From Ignavibacteriota bacterium (GTDB lineage: Bacteria > Bacteroidota > Ignavibacteria > Kapaibacteriales > UBA2268): 50,627 nucleotides of DNA. Under the pieces are notes generated by a model. The model ran no database searches and was not told the origin of the DNA. It was given only the letters and a program-made list of their open reading frames with translations. Position 1 is the first letter of the stretch. The number at the start of each line of letters is the position of its first letter. The stretch is from contig JAGXGG010000040.1 in assembly GCA_024636855.1 (NCBI GenBank), forward strand, positions 1-50,627. Direction: 5' to 3'. Position numbers and translations under genes: made by a program. Of the stretch, positions 34,212 through 43,031 are shown one piece after another.

Positions 34212-37034
34212 TTAGTGTGCTTCGAACCAATTAGCGCCTGTACCTGTATCAACTACTACTGGTACATCGCCTAGAGGCAAAGCAGTACGCATTTTCTCTA
34301 TTACCAGATCACGTAACTCATCTAATTCTGTTTGTACTACATCGAATACAAGCTCATCGTGTACTTGGAGTATCATTTTTGATTTGAGATTACGATTAGT
34401 CATCTCTTTATCTATGCTTATCATAGCTATTTTCAACATGTCTGAGGCAGTACCTTGTATTGGCATATTGATAGCAGCTCGTTCATCAGCATTTTTTAGC
34501 ATTCTATTGCTACTATTTATATTAGGGAAATATCTACGACGACTGCAGAGGGTTTCTGCATATCCTTTTATACGTGAAGACTCGACAGTATCGTCCATAT
34601 ATTTGATTATGCCGTGATACTTCTCTTTGTAGTTGTCAATTATGTCCTTGGCATCTCCTCGGCTTATTCCTAGCCGTTCTGCTAGACCGTATGCGCCTAA
34701 CCCATACATTATACCAAAGTTCACAGTTTTAGCTATTCTACGCATATCTTGTGTGACTTCTTCTTGTGGGATGTCATTTAGAACTGCCGCTGTAGCAGCA
34801 TGTATATCATCTCCATTTATAAAGCCACTAAGCATCTTCTCATCTCCACAAATATAAGCCATAATACGTAGTTCTACTTGCGAGTAATCTGCGGCTAGTA
34901 GTATATTACCCTCACTAGGTATGAAGGCTTTTCGGACTTTCTTACCCAAATCTGAGCGAATTGGAATATTTTGCAAATTGGGGTCAGTTGATGAGAGTCT
35001 TCCTGTACTTGCTACTGCTTGGTTATAAGTCGTATGTATCTTATCAGACCCTTCGAATACCATACGAGGAAGGGATTCTACATAAGTGGATTGTAACTTA
35101 CTCAGCTGACGATAGTCTAAAACTAGCTCTGCAATAGTGTGCATAGTGGCTAACTGACTTAGCACTTGCTCGTTAGTGCTATATCCGGTTTTAGTTTTCT
35201 TAACAGCAGGGATTCCCATTTTCTCGAACATTATTTCCGATAGCTGCTTTGGAGAGTTGATATTGAATTGCTCTTCAGCTTCATCATATATCTGTTCTTC
35301 TAGTTTATCTATTCGCTTTGATATCTCTGCTTGGAGCTCTTCGAGTGCATCAGTGTCTATGCTAACTCCACACATTTCCATTTTGTTAAGTACTGTTATA
35401 GTAGGGAATTCTATCTCGTAAGCTAGTTTTTCTTGTGGACCACCCTTTAATGATGGTTCCATCTTATTTTTTAGTTGTAATGCCAGGTCAGCATCTTCAC
35501 AAGCATAATCTGAGATGTCCTCCGGATTGAGGTCTGCCATAGACTTCTGATCTTTCTTCTTCTCACCGATTAGTGATTTGATTGCCACTGGCTTGTAGCC
35601 CAGCCATTTTTCTGAAAGTGCATCTAGATTAAGCTTCTCATCAGGATTCAGTACATAGCTTGCTATCATCGAATCGAAGACTATCGGTGCTATTAGGACA
35701 TCATATCTCATCAGTATATACTGGTCAAATTTGATATTCTGACCGCATTTACCAATCTTATCATTTTCCAATATAGGTTTTAGCTTATCTATCACATACT
35801 TAACTGGTAGCGATTTATCAGCTCTTAACTTACGATTGAACTGAGTTTCGTCTATTTCTTCTTGCTCGAAAAGTGACTTATTCTGTGGCTTTATTTCTTC
35901 TAGTTCACTATCGTCTATAACTGGTATGTAATATCCCGTTTTCTCTTTGAAAGAAAGTGCTATACCGACTATATCACACTCATTTTTATTTAATCCAGAT
36001 GTTTCCAAATCAACTGAAAGTACGTCATGCTTCTCGATTTCTGCTATTAGATTTGTCAATCCTTCTTTTGTGTTTACTAATTTGTAATCATTTTCGATTG
36101 ATTCTATAGTTTCGAGTTCTGTATTTTCATTTACTTCAGGTAGAATATCTATACTCGCCTTACCCGAGCGTTCGAACCACTTACCCCGCAAAGTGCGGAA
36201 TCCTTCATGAGCAAAAAACTTATCCAACTCTTCGAATTTCGTATTCTTAAATTCATAATCATCGAAATTGAACTCAATAGGGCAATCTCTTTTCAGTGTT
36301 ACTAATTGCTTTGAGAGAAAAGCCATTTCCTTATGTTCAATTAGTTTTGCTTTTACTGATTTACTAGTAATCTCGTCTATGTTTTCATAAACACCTTCAA
36401 GTGAATCATATTTTTCTATTAGAGGAAATGCTGTTTTGATACCTATACCTTTTACACCAGGTATATTATCTACAGAATCACCAATCAATGCTTGTACATC
36501 TATTACTTGATCTGGACGAACCCCGAATTTTTCACGTACTTCTGGGTAATCTACAACTTCTAATGCACCACCTTTTGTAGCTGGTTTTAATATTTTAATA
36601 TGGTCAGTTACTAACTGATAGTAGTCTTTATCACTAGTTAGACAATATGAATCAATTTCTTTTTCAGATGCTTTTTCAGCCAATGTTGCAATCAAATCAT
36701 CAGCTTCGAATCCATCCAACTCCAATTGAGGAATACCGAAAAGCTTCATCATTTCTTTTATTTTTAGTAGCTGTGGCCGCAAATCCTCTGGGAACTCTGC
36801 TCTGTTTGCCTTGTATGCATCATACATATCATTTCTGAAAGTTGGTGCGGAAGTATCGTAAACCATTAGTATATGTTTTGGGTCATATTTATCTAATAGC
36901 GAAGTTAATATATTGGCAAAGCCAAATACAGCACCAGTCGGTTCACCATCGGTGTTTGTTAGACCAGTTCGGAACATAGCATGGTAAGCTCTGAAAACTA
37001 ATGACATTCCGTCTATCATAAAAAATCTAGGCAT
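34212..37034 (-). CDS. polA: DNA polymerase I
   Basis: The 940 residues include the 5'-3' flap exonuclease domain (DGMSLVFRAYHAMF, VGDSVDNIPGVKGIG-type motif near residue 190). The 3'-5' exonuclease keeps its active-site acids (VDLETSG; NIKFDQYIL; YACEDADLAL), so proofreading looks intact. The family A polymerase domain follows, with motif A DYSQVELRIM, motif B RRIAKTVNFGIMYGLG and motif C QVHDELVFDV. It fills Okazaki-fragment and repair gaps. It is the last gene of the minus-strand run that starts at coaD and follows plsY by 12 bases. Confidence 0.98.
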   Translation of the reverse strand: MPRFFMIDGMSLVFRAYHAMFRTGLTNTDGEPTGAVFGFANILTSLLDKYDPKHILMVYDTSAPTFRNDMYDAYKANRAEFPEDLRPQLLKIKEMMKLFGIPQLELDGFEADDLIATLAEKASEKEIDSYCLTSDKDYYQLVTDHIKILKPATKGGALEVVDYPEVREKFGVRPDQVIDVQALIGDSVDNIPGVKGIGIKTAFPLIEKYDSLEGVYENIDEITSKSVKAKLIEHKEMAFLSKQLVTLKRDCPIEFNFDDYEFKNTKFEELDKFFAHEGFRTLRGKWFERSGKASIDILPEVNENTELETIESIENDYKLVNTKEGLTNLIAEIEKHDVLSVDLETSGLNKNECDIVGIALSFKEKTGYYIPVIDDSELEEIKPQNKSLFEQEEIDETQFNRKLRADKSLPVKYVIDKLKPILENDKIGKCGQNIKFDQYILMRYDVLIAPIVFDSMIASYVLNPDEKLNLDALSEKWLGYKPVAIKSLIGEKKKDQKSMADLNPEDISDYACEDADLALQLKNKMEPSLKGGPQEKLAYEIEFPTITVLNKMEMCGVSIDTDALEELQAEISKRIDKLEEQIYDEAEEQFNINSPKQLSEIMFEKMGIPAVKKTKTGYSTNEQVLSQLATMHTIAELVLDYRQLSKLQSTYVESLPRMVFEGSDKIHTTYNQAVASTGRLSSTDPNLQNIPIRSDLGKKVRKAFIPSEGNILLAADYSQVELRIMAYICGDEKMLSGFINGDDIHAATAAVLNDIPQEEVTQDMRRIAKTVNFGIMYGLGAYGLAERLGISRGDAKDIIDNYKEKYHGIIKYMDDTVESSRIKGYAETLCSRRRYFPNINSSNRMLKNADERAAINMPIQGTASDMLKIAMISIDKEMTNRNLKSKMILQVHDELVFDVVQTELDELRDLVIEKMRTALPLGDVPVVVDTGTGANWFEAH

Positions 37035-37046
37035 AATTTTCCTTTC

Positions 37047-37685
37047 CTATTCGCTGAATAATTTCTTTTCTTTTATTAACTTCTGCAATGGTTCTATGTG
37101 TTTCAGTAATATAACAAAAGCAAGCATAGCGACGAGTTGTAAATATCTAGTAGCATCTTCGTATGCTACAAAAGTTGTAATTTCTATTAATTTGTCAGGT
37201 GATATTAATACCATAATGGGTGCACCTATAGTAGCCAAAGCATTTGCTACGTGTACATTCTTACGGACACCGTAATATGAGATTACCCAAACAATACCCC
37301 ATTGGAAAATAGCAAGTGGATTGATAAAAAGTAGCACTCCGACAGCTGTAGCCAATCCTCGTCCACCTTTCATACGTAACCACAGATTGAAGTTGTGACC
37401 TATCACCGCGAAAACCCCTGCGTAAGATAACAACATCATTATATCATCACTATTCGGGAATAGCATATACACTACCATACAAGCTAAAAATCCTTTGAAT
37501 CCATCTAGTAAGAAAACCACAACACCAATCCACTTCTTACCTGTGATTTCATAACTGTTCATAGCTCCGGTATTTTTGCTACCTTCTACAGTCAAATCTA
37601 GACCAGTTGCTTGTTTTACTATTATCTTAGAGAATGCAATAGAACCGAGTAAGTATCCTATTATCCCTGCTATCAAACCATCCAT
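37047..37685 (-). CDS. plsY: Glycerol-3-phosphate acyltransferase
   Basis: This polytopic enzyme uses acyl-phosphate to make lysophosphatidic acid. The 212 residues have about five transmembrane helices. The three conserved motifs are GSIAFS near residue 15, EGSKNTGAMN near residue 35 (most PlsY have GSGNxGATN) and GHNFNLWLRMKGGRGLATAVG near residue 98. It starts one base before the ABC permease stop, with polA downstream. Together with cdsA it covers phospholipid synthesis in this window. The variant second motif deserves comparison but does not rule out function. Confidence 0.93.
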   Translation of the reverse strand: MDGLIAGIIGYLLGSIAFSKIIVKQATGLDLTVEGSKNTGAMNSYEITGKKWIGVVVFLLDGFKGFLACMVVYMLFPNSDDIMMLLSYAGVFAVIGHNFNLWLRMKGGRGLATAVGVLLFINPLAIFQWGIVWVISYYGVRKNVHVANALATIGAPIMVLISPDKLIEITTFVAYEDATRYLQLVAMLAFVILLKHIEPLQKLIKEKKLFSE

Positions 37686-38567
37686 CTAGTATTTCTCCTT
37701 CAGTAATTTCATCTGTAAAAGTGATATCATCAATAAAATAAAAAATAGTACATAAGCTACAGCCGAAGCGTAACCCATTTTATCTGCCATCTCGAATGCG
37801 TTCTGATAGACCTGATATACTAAAGTTGTAGTTTCGTTTAGCGGGCCACCCTTTGTCATCACGTATATTTCTATAAATATTTGGAATGATTTAATAGTAT
37901 TTACAACTAGTATAAAAAGTAAAGTAGGTTTAAGCATTGGCAATGTGATATTTTTAAATTGTTGCCAAGTAGATGCCCCCGATATATCAGCAGCTTCGTA
38001 TAGATCTTTGGGTATTGTTTGCAAGCCAGCTAATACTATAATCATATAGTAGCCAGTCGCTATCCATATATCCATTGCCATTATAGCTGGCAATGCAGTT
38101 TCTACAGATTGGAGCCACCCATCTGGTTGACCGCTCATTCCTACCATTTGGAGGAGAGTATTTATGTACCCTTCTTTGCTATATAGATTTTTGAAAATTA
38201 GTGCTATCACTACTAGTGATGTAACTGACGGTAGGAAATAAGCTGCCTTGAATAATTCTTTTAGCTTGCCATTAGTCCTATCTACGAGTACAGCTAATAG
38301 AGTTGCCAATGTAGTTGTTATTGGCACTGTAACGAACACAAATATCAATGTATTAGATAAAGATTTTAGAAATGTCTCGTCAGAGAATAGAGCTGTATAA
38401 TTTTCTAATCCGATGAAAGTAGTTTCATTACTTAGAGTTTTATATTCGGATAAGCTAAGAATAAAAGAGTAAATAACAGGATATGCCCAAAACACAAGGA
38501 AAGTCAGAATCCAAGGTAAAAGCAGTAAAAAGATTGTTAATCTCTCTTTGTTCTTATAACTTATCAT
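37686..38567 (-). CDS. Orphan sugar-type ABC transporter permease
   Basis: A 293-residue inner-membrane permease of the MalF/UgpA group with six predicted helices. The EAA loop EAADISGASTWQQFKNITLPML near residue 195 contacts the ATPase. The N-terminus has a hydrophobic run (LTIFLLLLPWILTFLVFWAYPVI). Carbohydrate permeases usually act as MalF/MalG pairs with a binding protein and an ATPase, and none of these is nearby. It overlaps maf by 14 bases and abuts plsY, so it sits inside a housekeeping run. Its substrate is unknown; its partners must be encoded elsewhere. Confidence 0.88.
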   Translation of the reverse strand: MISYKNKERLTIFLLLLPWILTFLVFWAYPVIYSFILSLSEYKTLSNETTFIGLENYTALFSDETFLKSLSNTLIFVFVTVPITTTLATLLAVLVDRTNGKLKELFKAAYFLPSVTSLVVIALIFKNLYSKEGYINTLLQMVGMSGQPDGWLQSVETALPAIMAMDIWIATGYYMIIVLAGLQTIPKDLYEAADISGASTWQQFKNITLPMLKPTLLFILVVNTIKSFQIFIEIYVMTKGGPLNETTTLVYQVYQNAFEMADKMGYASAVAYVLFFILLMISLLQMKLLKEKY

Positions 38568-39159
38568 TGAAATCCTTTATTTCTTGATAGAAACGAGATA
38601 AGGGAAAACCAACTATATTATAGTAACATCCGACAATTTTTTCTACGAAGACCGAGCCGAAATCATCTTGTATTCCGTAGCCTCCTGCTTTATCCATAGG
38701 GGAGCCAGTTGCTATATAAGCATACTTTTCTCTTTCACCTAGCTCACGGAAAGTTACATCAGTTTTGACATAGAAATTAGTTAAATTATTGGAGAAATTA
38801 TGGACTAATGAAACTCCAGTATATACCTGATGTGTCTTGCTACTGAGCTGCGTCAACATCTCATAAGCATCTTTCTCTTCAGCTGGTTTGTTCAGTAATT
38901 CTTGATTCAGATATACAGTAGTATCTGAGCCTATAACTATTTTATTTGGGTTCTTTGCGGCTATGTGTTTAGCTTTTCTGCTTGCTAATTCCATCACAAA
39001 TTTTGCAGGGTCAGATTCGACTATATCATCTTCATCTATATCAGCAGGGATAACATCGAATTTCAATCCTATCTGCTCTAATAACTTTTTCCGACGGGGA
39101 GAGCCAGAGGCAAGTATAATCCCATGTTTTAAATCTAAAATCTGTGATAAATCTAACAT
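38554..39159 (-). CDS. Maf-family nucleotide pyrophosphatase
   Basis: The 201 residues match Maf/YhdE house-cleaning enzymes, which hydrolyse dTTP, UTP or modified nucleotides to monophosphates. The signature is LASGSPRRKKLLEQIGLKFDVIP near residue 17. It also has VIGSDTTVYL, YEMLTQLSSKTHQVYTGVSL, and DKAGGYGIQDDFGSVFVEKIVGCYYNIVGFPLS. The YxG and SD motifs suggest the dTTP/UTP branch. It is read before the ABC permease, overlapping it by 14 bases. Confidence 0.93.
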   Translation of the reverse strand: MLDLSQILDLKHGIILASGSPRRKKLLEQIGLKFDVIPADIDEDDIVESDPAKFVMELASRKAKHIAAKNPNKIVIGSDTTVYLNQELLNKPAEEKDAYEMLTQLSSKTHQVYTGVSLVHNFSNNLTNFYVKTDVTFRELGEREKYAYIATGSPMDKAGGYGIQDDFGSVFVEKIVGCYYNIVGFPLSRFYQEIKDFNDKL

Positions 39160-39254
39160 ATTTACTATTATAATCGTTTCAAATTAATATAGAGCAAATA
39201 TATGAAATTAGAATTTAGCTTACCGAATTACTGTAAAAGTATTAGGAGAAAATC

Positions 39255-39857
39255 CTATTCTTTAGTTTTCTTATTGTTTTTGCTTTTGTTACGCAAATTT
39301 AAAAAGAGAGAAACTAGAAATGCTAATCCGAATACCGTAATCAAAACAATAAGTAAACGAATATCAGATTCAAGCTTTTTCTCATTGCTAACCATACTAG
39401 AAATAGAAGCTTCTAGAGAATCCATTTTTCCTATATTCCCTGCAGCAGTCATCGCTTCTTGGCCTAATCGTTCTAACTCTACCTCGTAATAACGGCTTAG
39501 ATACTTGTTGGAGCCAACATAATTATTTATTCGCTGATAGAATTTCCCCAAATCCAAATAAATATCTGCATTATTGAATTCGGAACTGTCCATTATAGAT
39601 AATGCCTGTAGATAGTAATACTCTGCCGATTTATTAGCTTCAATATGGTCGTAACATTTTGCAGTATAATAGTTCTTGTTGAATATATCTTCATTAGATG
39701 TTTCAATTGTAACTTCATCGCCAATTAAATTGAGATGATAAAGTGCCGAATCTACATTTCCATTTTTACAAAAATCAATTCCTTTCTCCAAATGTATATT
39801 ATTTGAAAATAGGAAAGCTGGAAATAAAATAAATAAAAAGAGTATAGTTTTAAACAT
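39255..39857 (-). CDS. Membrane protein with TPR-like repeats
   Basis: The 200 residues have a signal peptide (MFKTILFLFILFPAFLFS), then TPR-like helical repeats (YYTAKCYDHIEANKSAEYYYLQAL; IYLDLGKFYQRINNYVGSNKYL). A C-terminal transmembrane helix (LLIVLITVFGLAFLVSLFL) ends in a Lys/Asn-rich cytosolic tail. The topology is helical periplasmic domain anchored by one helix. It is coupled to the upstream lipoprotein by a 1-base TAATG overlap. The partner protein is unknown. 95 bases separate it from maf. Confidence 0.72.
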   Translation of the reverse strand: MFKTILFLFILFPAFLFSNNIHLEKGIDFCKNGNVDSALYHLNLIGDEVTIETSNEDIFNKNYYTAKCYDHIEANKSAEYYYLQALSIMDSSEFNNADIYLDLGKFYQRINNYVGSNKYLSRYYEVELERLGQEAMTAAGNIGKMDSLEASISSMVSNEKKLESDIRLLIVLITVFGLAFLVSLFLNLRNKSKNNKKTKE

Positions 39858-40588
39858 TACTCCCCCATAGTTGGTGAACTTTTAATTATATAATTTGGCA
39901 GTTTGAAAAATTTGTCATCTATTTTCATTTCTTTTATTGAAATTGCTTTGAGTACTATCTTAAGGTCTTCATATTCGATTTCAGCATATATATATGGAGC
40001 TTTTGCTATTTCATAATACTTATTCTCGTATCCAAAAGTATGCTTTTTGAAATATTCAGGGTTCATATGCATATTAGGATCGTAATAATAGTATTTTTTA
40101 AAATTATCAGTAATGATACTTACCATATTTAGTTTTCTTCCCAAGACTTTGAAGTCGGTTTTTTCTTCAAGTACTGAATAAAGAGTTGAATTTTCTAATA
40201 CTGCATCTTGAAAATACAATGTATCAAGCCAAGCCATTTTTCTATATTGATTATTATCTCGTAGATACTTAATATATTCTACTTTCCCATCAATATACTC
40301 CATAGCATAGCGACCTTTGCTAAAAGTATAAATAACAGTATCACCAAATACTTCCTTTAGAGACTGATACTTCTTCTTATCAGCAGTAGTCTGCATAATA
40401 ACGTGAAACGTTATTTTACCTTCGAAACTACCTTCTGGATCGATATTTTCATCTACTACACCTACTTTACTATTGTCTATAATACCCATAGTAGAATCAA
40501 CTACTTCAGGAGTATTATTCTCGACTTTCTTCTCATCGCATGAATACAAAAGAACTAACAATGCTAATACAGTTAATATTTTTTTCAT
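39857..40588 (-). CDS. Lipoprotein of unknown function
   Basis: 243 residues with the lipobox LLVLLYSCDEKK (Cys17). The mature protein has a low-complexity acidic linker, then a beta-rich domain (GKITFHVIMQTTADKKK, GRYAMEYIDGKVEYIKYL, IYAEIEYEDLKIVLKAISIKEM) that resembles lipid-binding LolA-like or DUF4412-type folds. It is translationally coupled on both sides: ATGA with hisC upstream and TAATG with the TPR protein downstream. This ties it to the operon but gives no function. Confidence 0.74.
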   Translation of the reverse strand: MKKILTVLALLVLLYSCDEKKVENNTPEVVDSTMGIIDNSKVGVVDENIDPEGSFEGKITFHVIMQTTADKKKYQSLKEVFGDTVIYTFSKGRYAMEYIDGKVEYIKYLRDNNQYRKMAWLDTLYFQDAVLENSTLYSVLEEKTDFKVLGRKLNMVSIITDNFKKYYYYDPNMHMNPEYFKKHTFGYENKYYEIAKAPYIYAEIEYEDLKIVLKAISIKEMKIDDKFFKLPNYIIKSSPTMGE

Positions 40589-41685
40589 TTTAATTTCGCT
40601 AATACGTTTTCAAATACTTTTATGGCTCTGTCCGTTTGTTCGTCAGTGCCTGAATTAATTCTAATACAATTGGGTAGACCAAACATACCTAAAGGTCTGA
40701 CTACAAAACCTTGTTCTAGTGATTCGGCTGCAAATCTACTAGCAGTATCACCATCTTTCAGTTCTATCATTGTGAAATTTGCTTTTCCATCAGTATGCTT
40801 TACGCCTGATCTACTGAAAAACTCTTTCAATTTAGCTAAATTTCTTTTATTTGTATCTATAGTTCTTTCAATGAAGTCCGAATCTTCTAGTGCAGCTATT
40901 GCTGCTTTTTGTGCCAATATATTTGGCTCAAAGGGTAGTTTAACTCTGTACATATAGTCTATGAGCTCTTTGGGGCCAAATGCAAACCCAACTCTAATGC
41001 CAGCTAATCCGTAAGATTTAGACATAGTTCTTAGTACAATTAGATTGCTGCATTCGTAGTCCAATCCATTTGGACAATCATCATATTCGCCAGAGTAAGC
41101 ATAATATGCTTCGTCAAGTACTACTAATACATCAGTAGGTACTGCCTTCATAAATTCTTCGAACTCACTCTTAGTAGCCATAACTCCAGTAGGATTATTG
41201 GGGTTAGCTAGGTAGACAATTCGAGTACTTCTACCAATTTCTTTGAGCATTGCTTTCAGATCGTAAGAGTAATCCGATTTCAAAGGTACCTTGACTATCG
41301 TTCTATTCAATTTATTTGCATTGACGAAAGCACCAATAAAAGTAGCATCAACCATAATAATCTCTTGGTCTTCTACTGTGAATGCCTTGAAAACATCAGC
41401 AATAATAGAATCAGAGCCGCTTCCAGTGATTATACATTCTGGTGGCTTATTAAAATGCTTAGCAATAGCATTTACCAAATCTGGTGCCGATGGATTTGGA
41501 TATACAGCTATTTCCTCAGCGCTTTTTTTAATAGCTTCGATAGCAAGTGGAGATGCTCCCAATGGATTCTCATTAGATGCTAAGTTTACTAACTTTTTAA
41601 AGTCCTCTCTGGAAATTTGCTTACCTACTTGATTACCAGATTTATAAGGTTTTAAAACTTTTATATGGTCAGGAATATGAATCAT
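40585..41685 (-). CDS. hisC: Histidinol-phosphate aminotransferase-like enzyme
   Basis: A PLP fold-type I aminotransferase of 366 residues. The motifs are ASNENPLGASP near residue 40, VYLANPNNPTG, VVLDEAYYAY, and the PLP lysine in RTMSKSYGLAGIRVGFA. HisC converts imidazole-acetol phosphate to histidinol phosphate, but members of this group also transaminate phenylalanine or other amino acids. It is coupled to kmo (TAATG) and no other his gene is visible. A side role in the kynurenine branch is therefore conceivable but not shown by sequence. Confidence 0.88.
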   Translation of the reverse strand: MIHIPDHIKVLKPYKSGNQVGKQISREDFKKLVNLASNENPLGASPLAIEAIKKSAEEIAVYPNPSAPDLVNAIAKHFNKPPECIITGSGSDSIIADVFKAFTVEDQEIIMVDATFIGAFVNANKLNRTIVKVPLKSDYSYDLKAMLKEIGRSTRIVYLANPNNPTGVMATKSEFEEFMKAVPTDVLVVLDEAYYAYSGEYDDCPNGLDYECSNLIVLRTMSKSYGLAGIRVGFAFGPKELIDYMYRVKLPFEPNILAQKAAIAALEDSDFIERTIDTNKRNLAKLKEFFSRSGVKHTDGKANFTMIELKDGDTASRFAAESLEQGFVVRPLGMFGLPNCIRINSGTDEQTDRAIKVFENVLAKLK

Positions 41686-43025
41686 TATACTTTTATATTT
41701 TTGTTTATGAGTTCTAAAATTTCGTTTGATGATTTGCCTACGTGCTCGCCCTTGTCTATCAAATCAAGTAAAAACTCATCTTGTAGTTCTCCTCTTTTCT
41801 TAGCTTCTGCATAACCAACGTTATCACAAAAAGTTACAAGAGAGTATTTAGAATTATAGTTCGTTGTCTTTTCCAAATCTACTTCTATATCGCGTTTTAT
41901 TTGGAAGTCCTTATGTGCAACATGGTCTCTCATCTCATAGTAGTTCTGTACTGCAAGGTCGCCAATTGCATCAGCATTGGCTTTTCGTACCTGTTCAAAT
42001 TCGGCATAAGTCAGAGCAAAGTCGTCATTATGCTTATCTAGCAATTCGTCCAATACTCTACAATCTTCGAATGAAGCGTTCATTCCTTGCCCGTAGAACG
42101 GAACAACTGCGTGTGCGGCGTCACCTATTAACAATGCTTTATCACCAATCGCCCAAGGGAAGCACTTTATTGTTCCAAGTTTGTCATGCGGATTAGTGAA
42201 GAAATCTTCCATTAGAGTCGGCATGTGTTGCAACACATCAGGGAAATATTCCTCGAAAAACGATTGTACTTTCTCTTCACTATCTAAATCTTCGAATCCA
42301 TTTTTGCCTTCAAAAGGCATAAAAAGAGTACAAGTGAAACTACCATCAAGGTTTGGTAGAGCAATCATCATAAATGTACCACGAGGCCATATATGTAGGG
42401 CATCATTTGCTATTCTGAATCCACCGTCTTCTGTTGGGGGAATAACTAGCTCCTTGTAACCATGGTCCAAGAACTGTTGTGAGAAATTGAATCGGCGAAC
42501 ACCACCTAGCTGATAAGCTAGTCTAACATAGCTGCCACCACCATCTGAACCGATTATAGTCTCAAATTTTACTTGTTTCAACTCTTTATTATCGTTTTCT
42601 ATAGTGAGGGTATTATTATCAAAATCTATTCTTTTACATCCAACTCCGAATTCGAAAGTAACTTTTCCTGTGGCTTCGGCAGCATCCATAAGCTTCATAT
42701 TCAATCCACCACGCGAAACAGAATTTATACAATCTCCTTCACGTCCACTGTACGGCTGAAGCGATTTCTCTCCACTAATACTGTGGATTAATCGCCCGCT
42801 CATAGGCATTACTTCATTTAGTACATCCTCATCTATACCAGCACGTTTGAGCGCCGATATACCTCTTTCAGATAGGGCTAAGTTGATAGATCGACCTGCA
42901 GAAATTTCTTCTTTACGCATATCTGGTCGCTTTTCGAATACGGTTACTTTGAATCCACGATTAGCAAACATCAAAGCTGATAGTGAACCCGCAAGTCCAG
43001 CACCTATTATCGTTATTTCTTTCAT
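41685..43025 (-). CDS. kmo: Kynurenine 3-monooxygenase
   Basis: The flavoprotein hydroxylates kynurenine to 3-hydroxykynurenine with NADPH. The 446 residues show the FAD Rossmann motif GAGLAGSLSAL at residues 8-18, the RSINLALSERG block typical of KMO, GDAAHAVVPFYGQGMNASFEDC near residue 300, and DHGYKEL. The C-terminal region (YNSKYSLVTFCDNVGYAEAKKRG) matches the membrane-associating part of KMO. The enzyme is complete. It is preceded by kynU and followed by hisC with TAATG overlap. Confidence 0.96.
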   Translation of the reverse strand: MKEITIIGAGLAGSLSALMFANRGFKVTVFEKRPDMRKEEISAGRSINLALSERGISALKRAGIDEDVLNEVMPMSGRLIHSISGEKSLQPYSGREGDCINSVSRGGLNMKLMDAAEATGKVTFEFGVGCKRIDFDNNTLTIENDNKELKQVKFETIIGSDGGGSYVRLAYQLGGVRRFNFSQQFLDHGYKELVIPPTEDGGFRIANDALHIWPRGTFMMIALPNLDGSFTCTLFMPFEGKNGFEDLDSEEKVQSFFEEYFPDVLQHMPTLMEDFFTNPHDKLGTIKCFPWAIGDKALLIGDAAHAVVPFYGQGMNASFEDCRVLDELLDKHNDDFALTYAEFEQVRKANADAIGDLAVQNYYEMRDHVAHKDFQIKRDIEVDLEKTTNYNSKYSLVTFCDNVGYAEAKKRGELQDEFLLDLIDKGEHVGKSSNEILELINKNIKV

Positions 43026-43031
43026 ATAGTT

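Noticed and set aside
34384-34857. Plus-strand frames inside polA
   Set aside because: Shadows of a strongly conserved polymerase domain; their composition mirrors the antisense codons.
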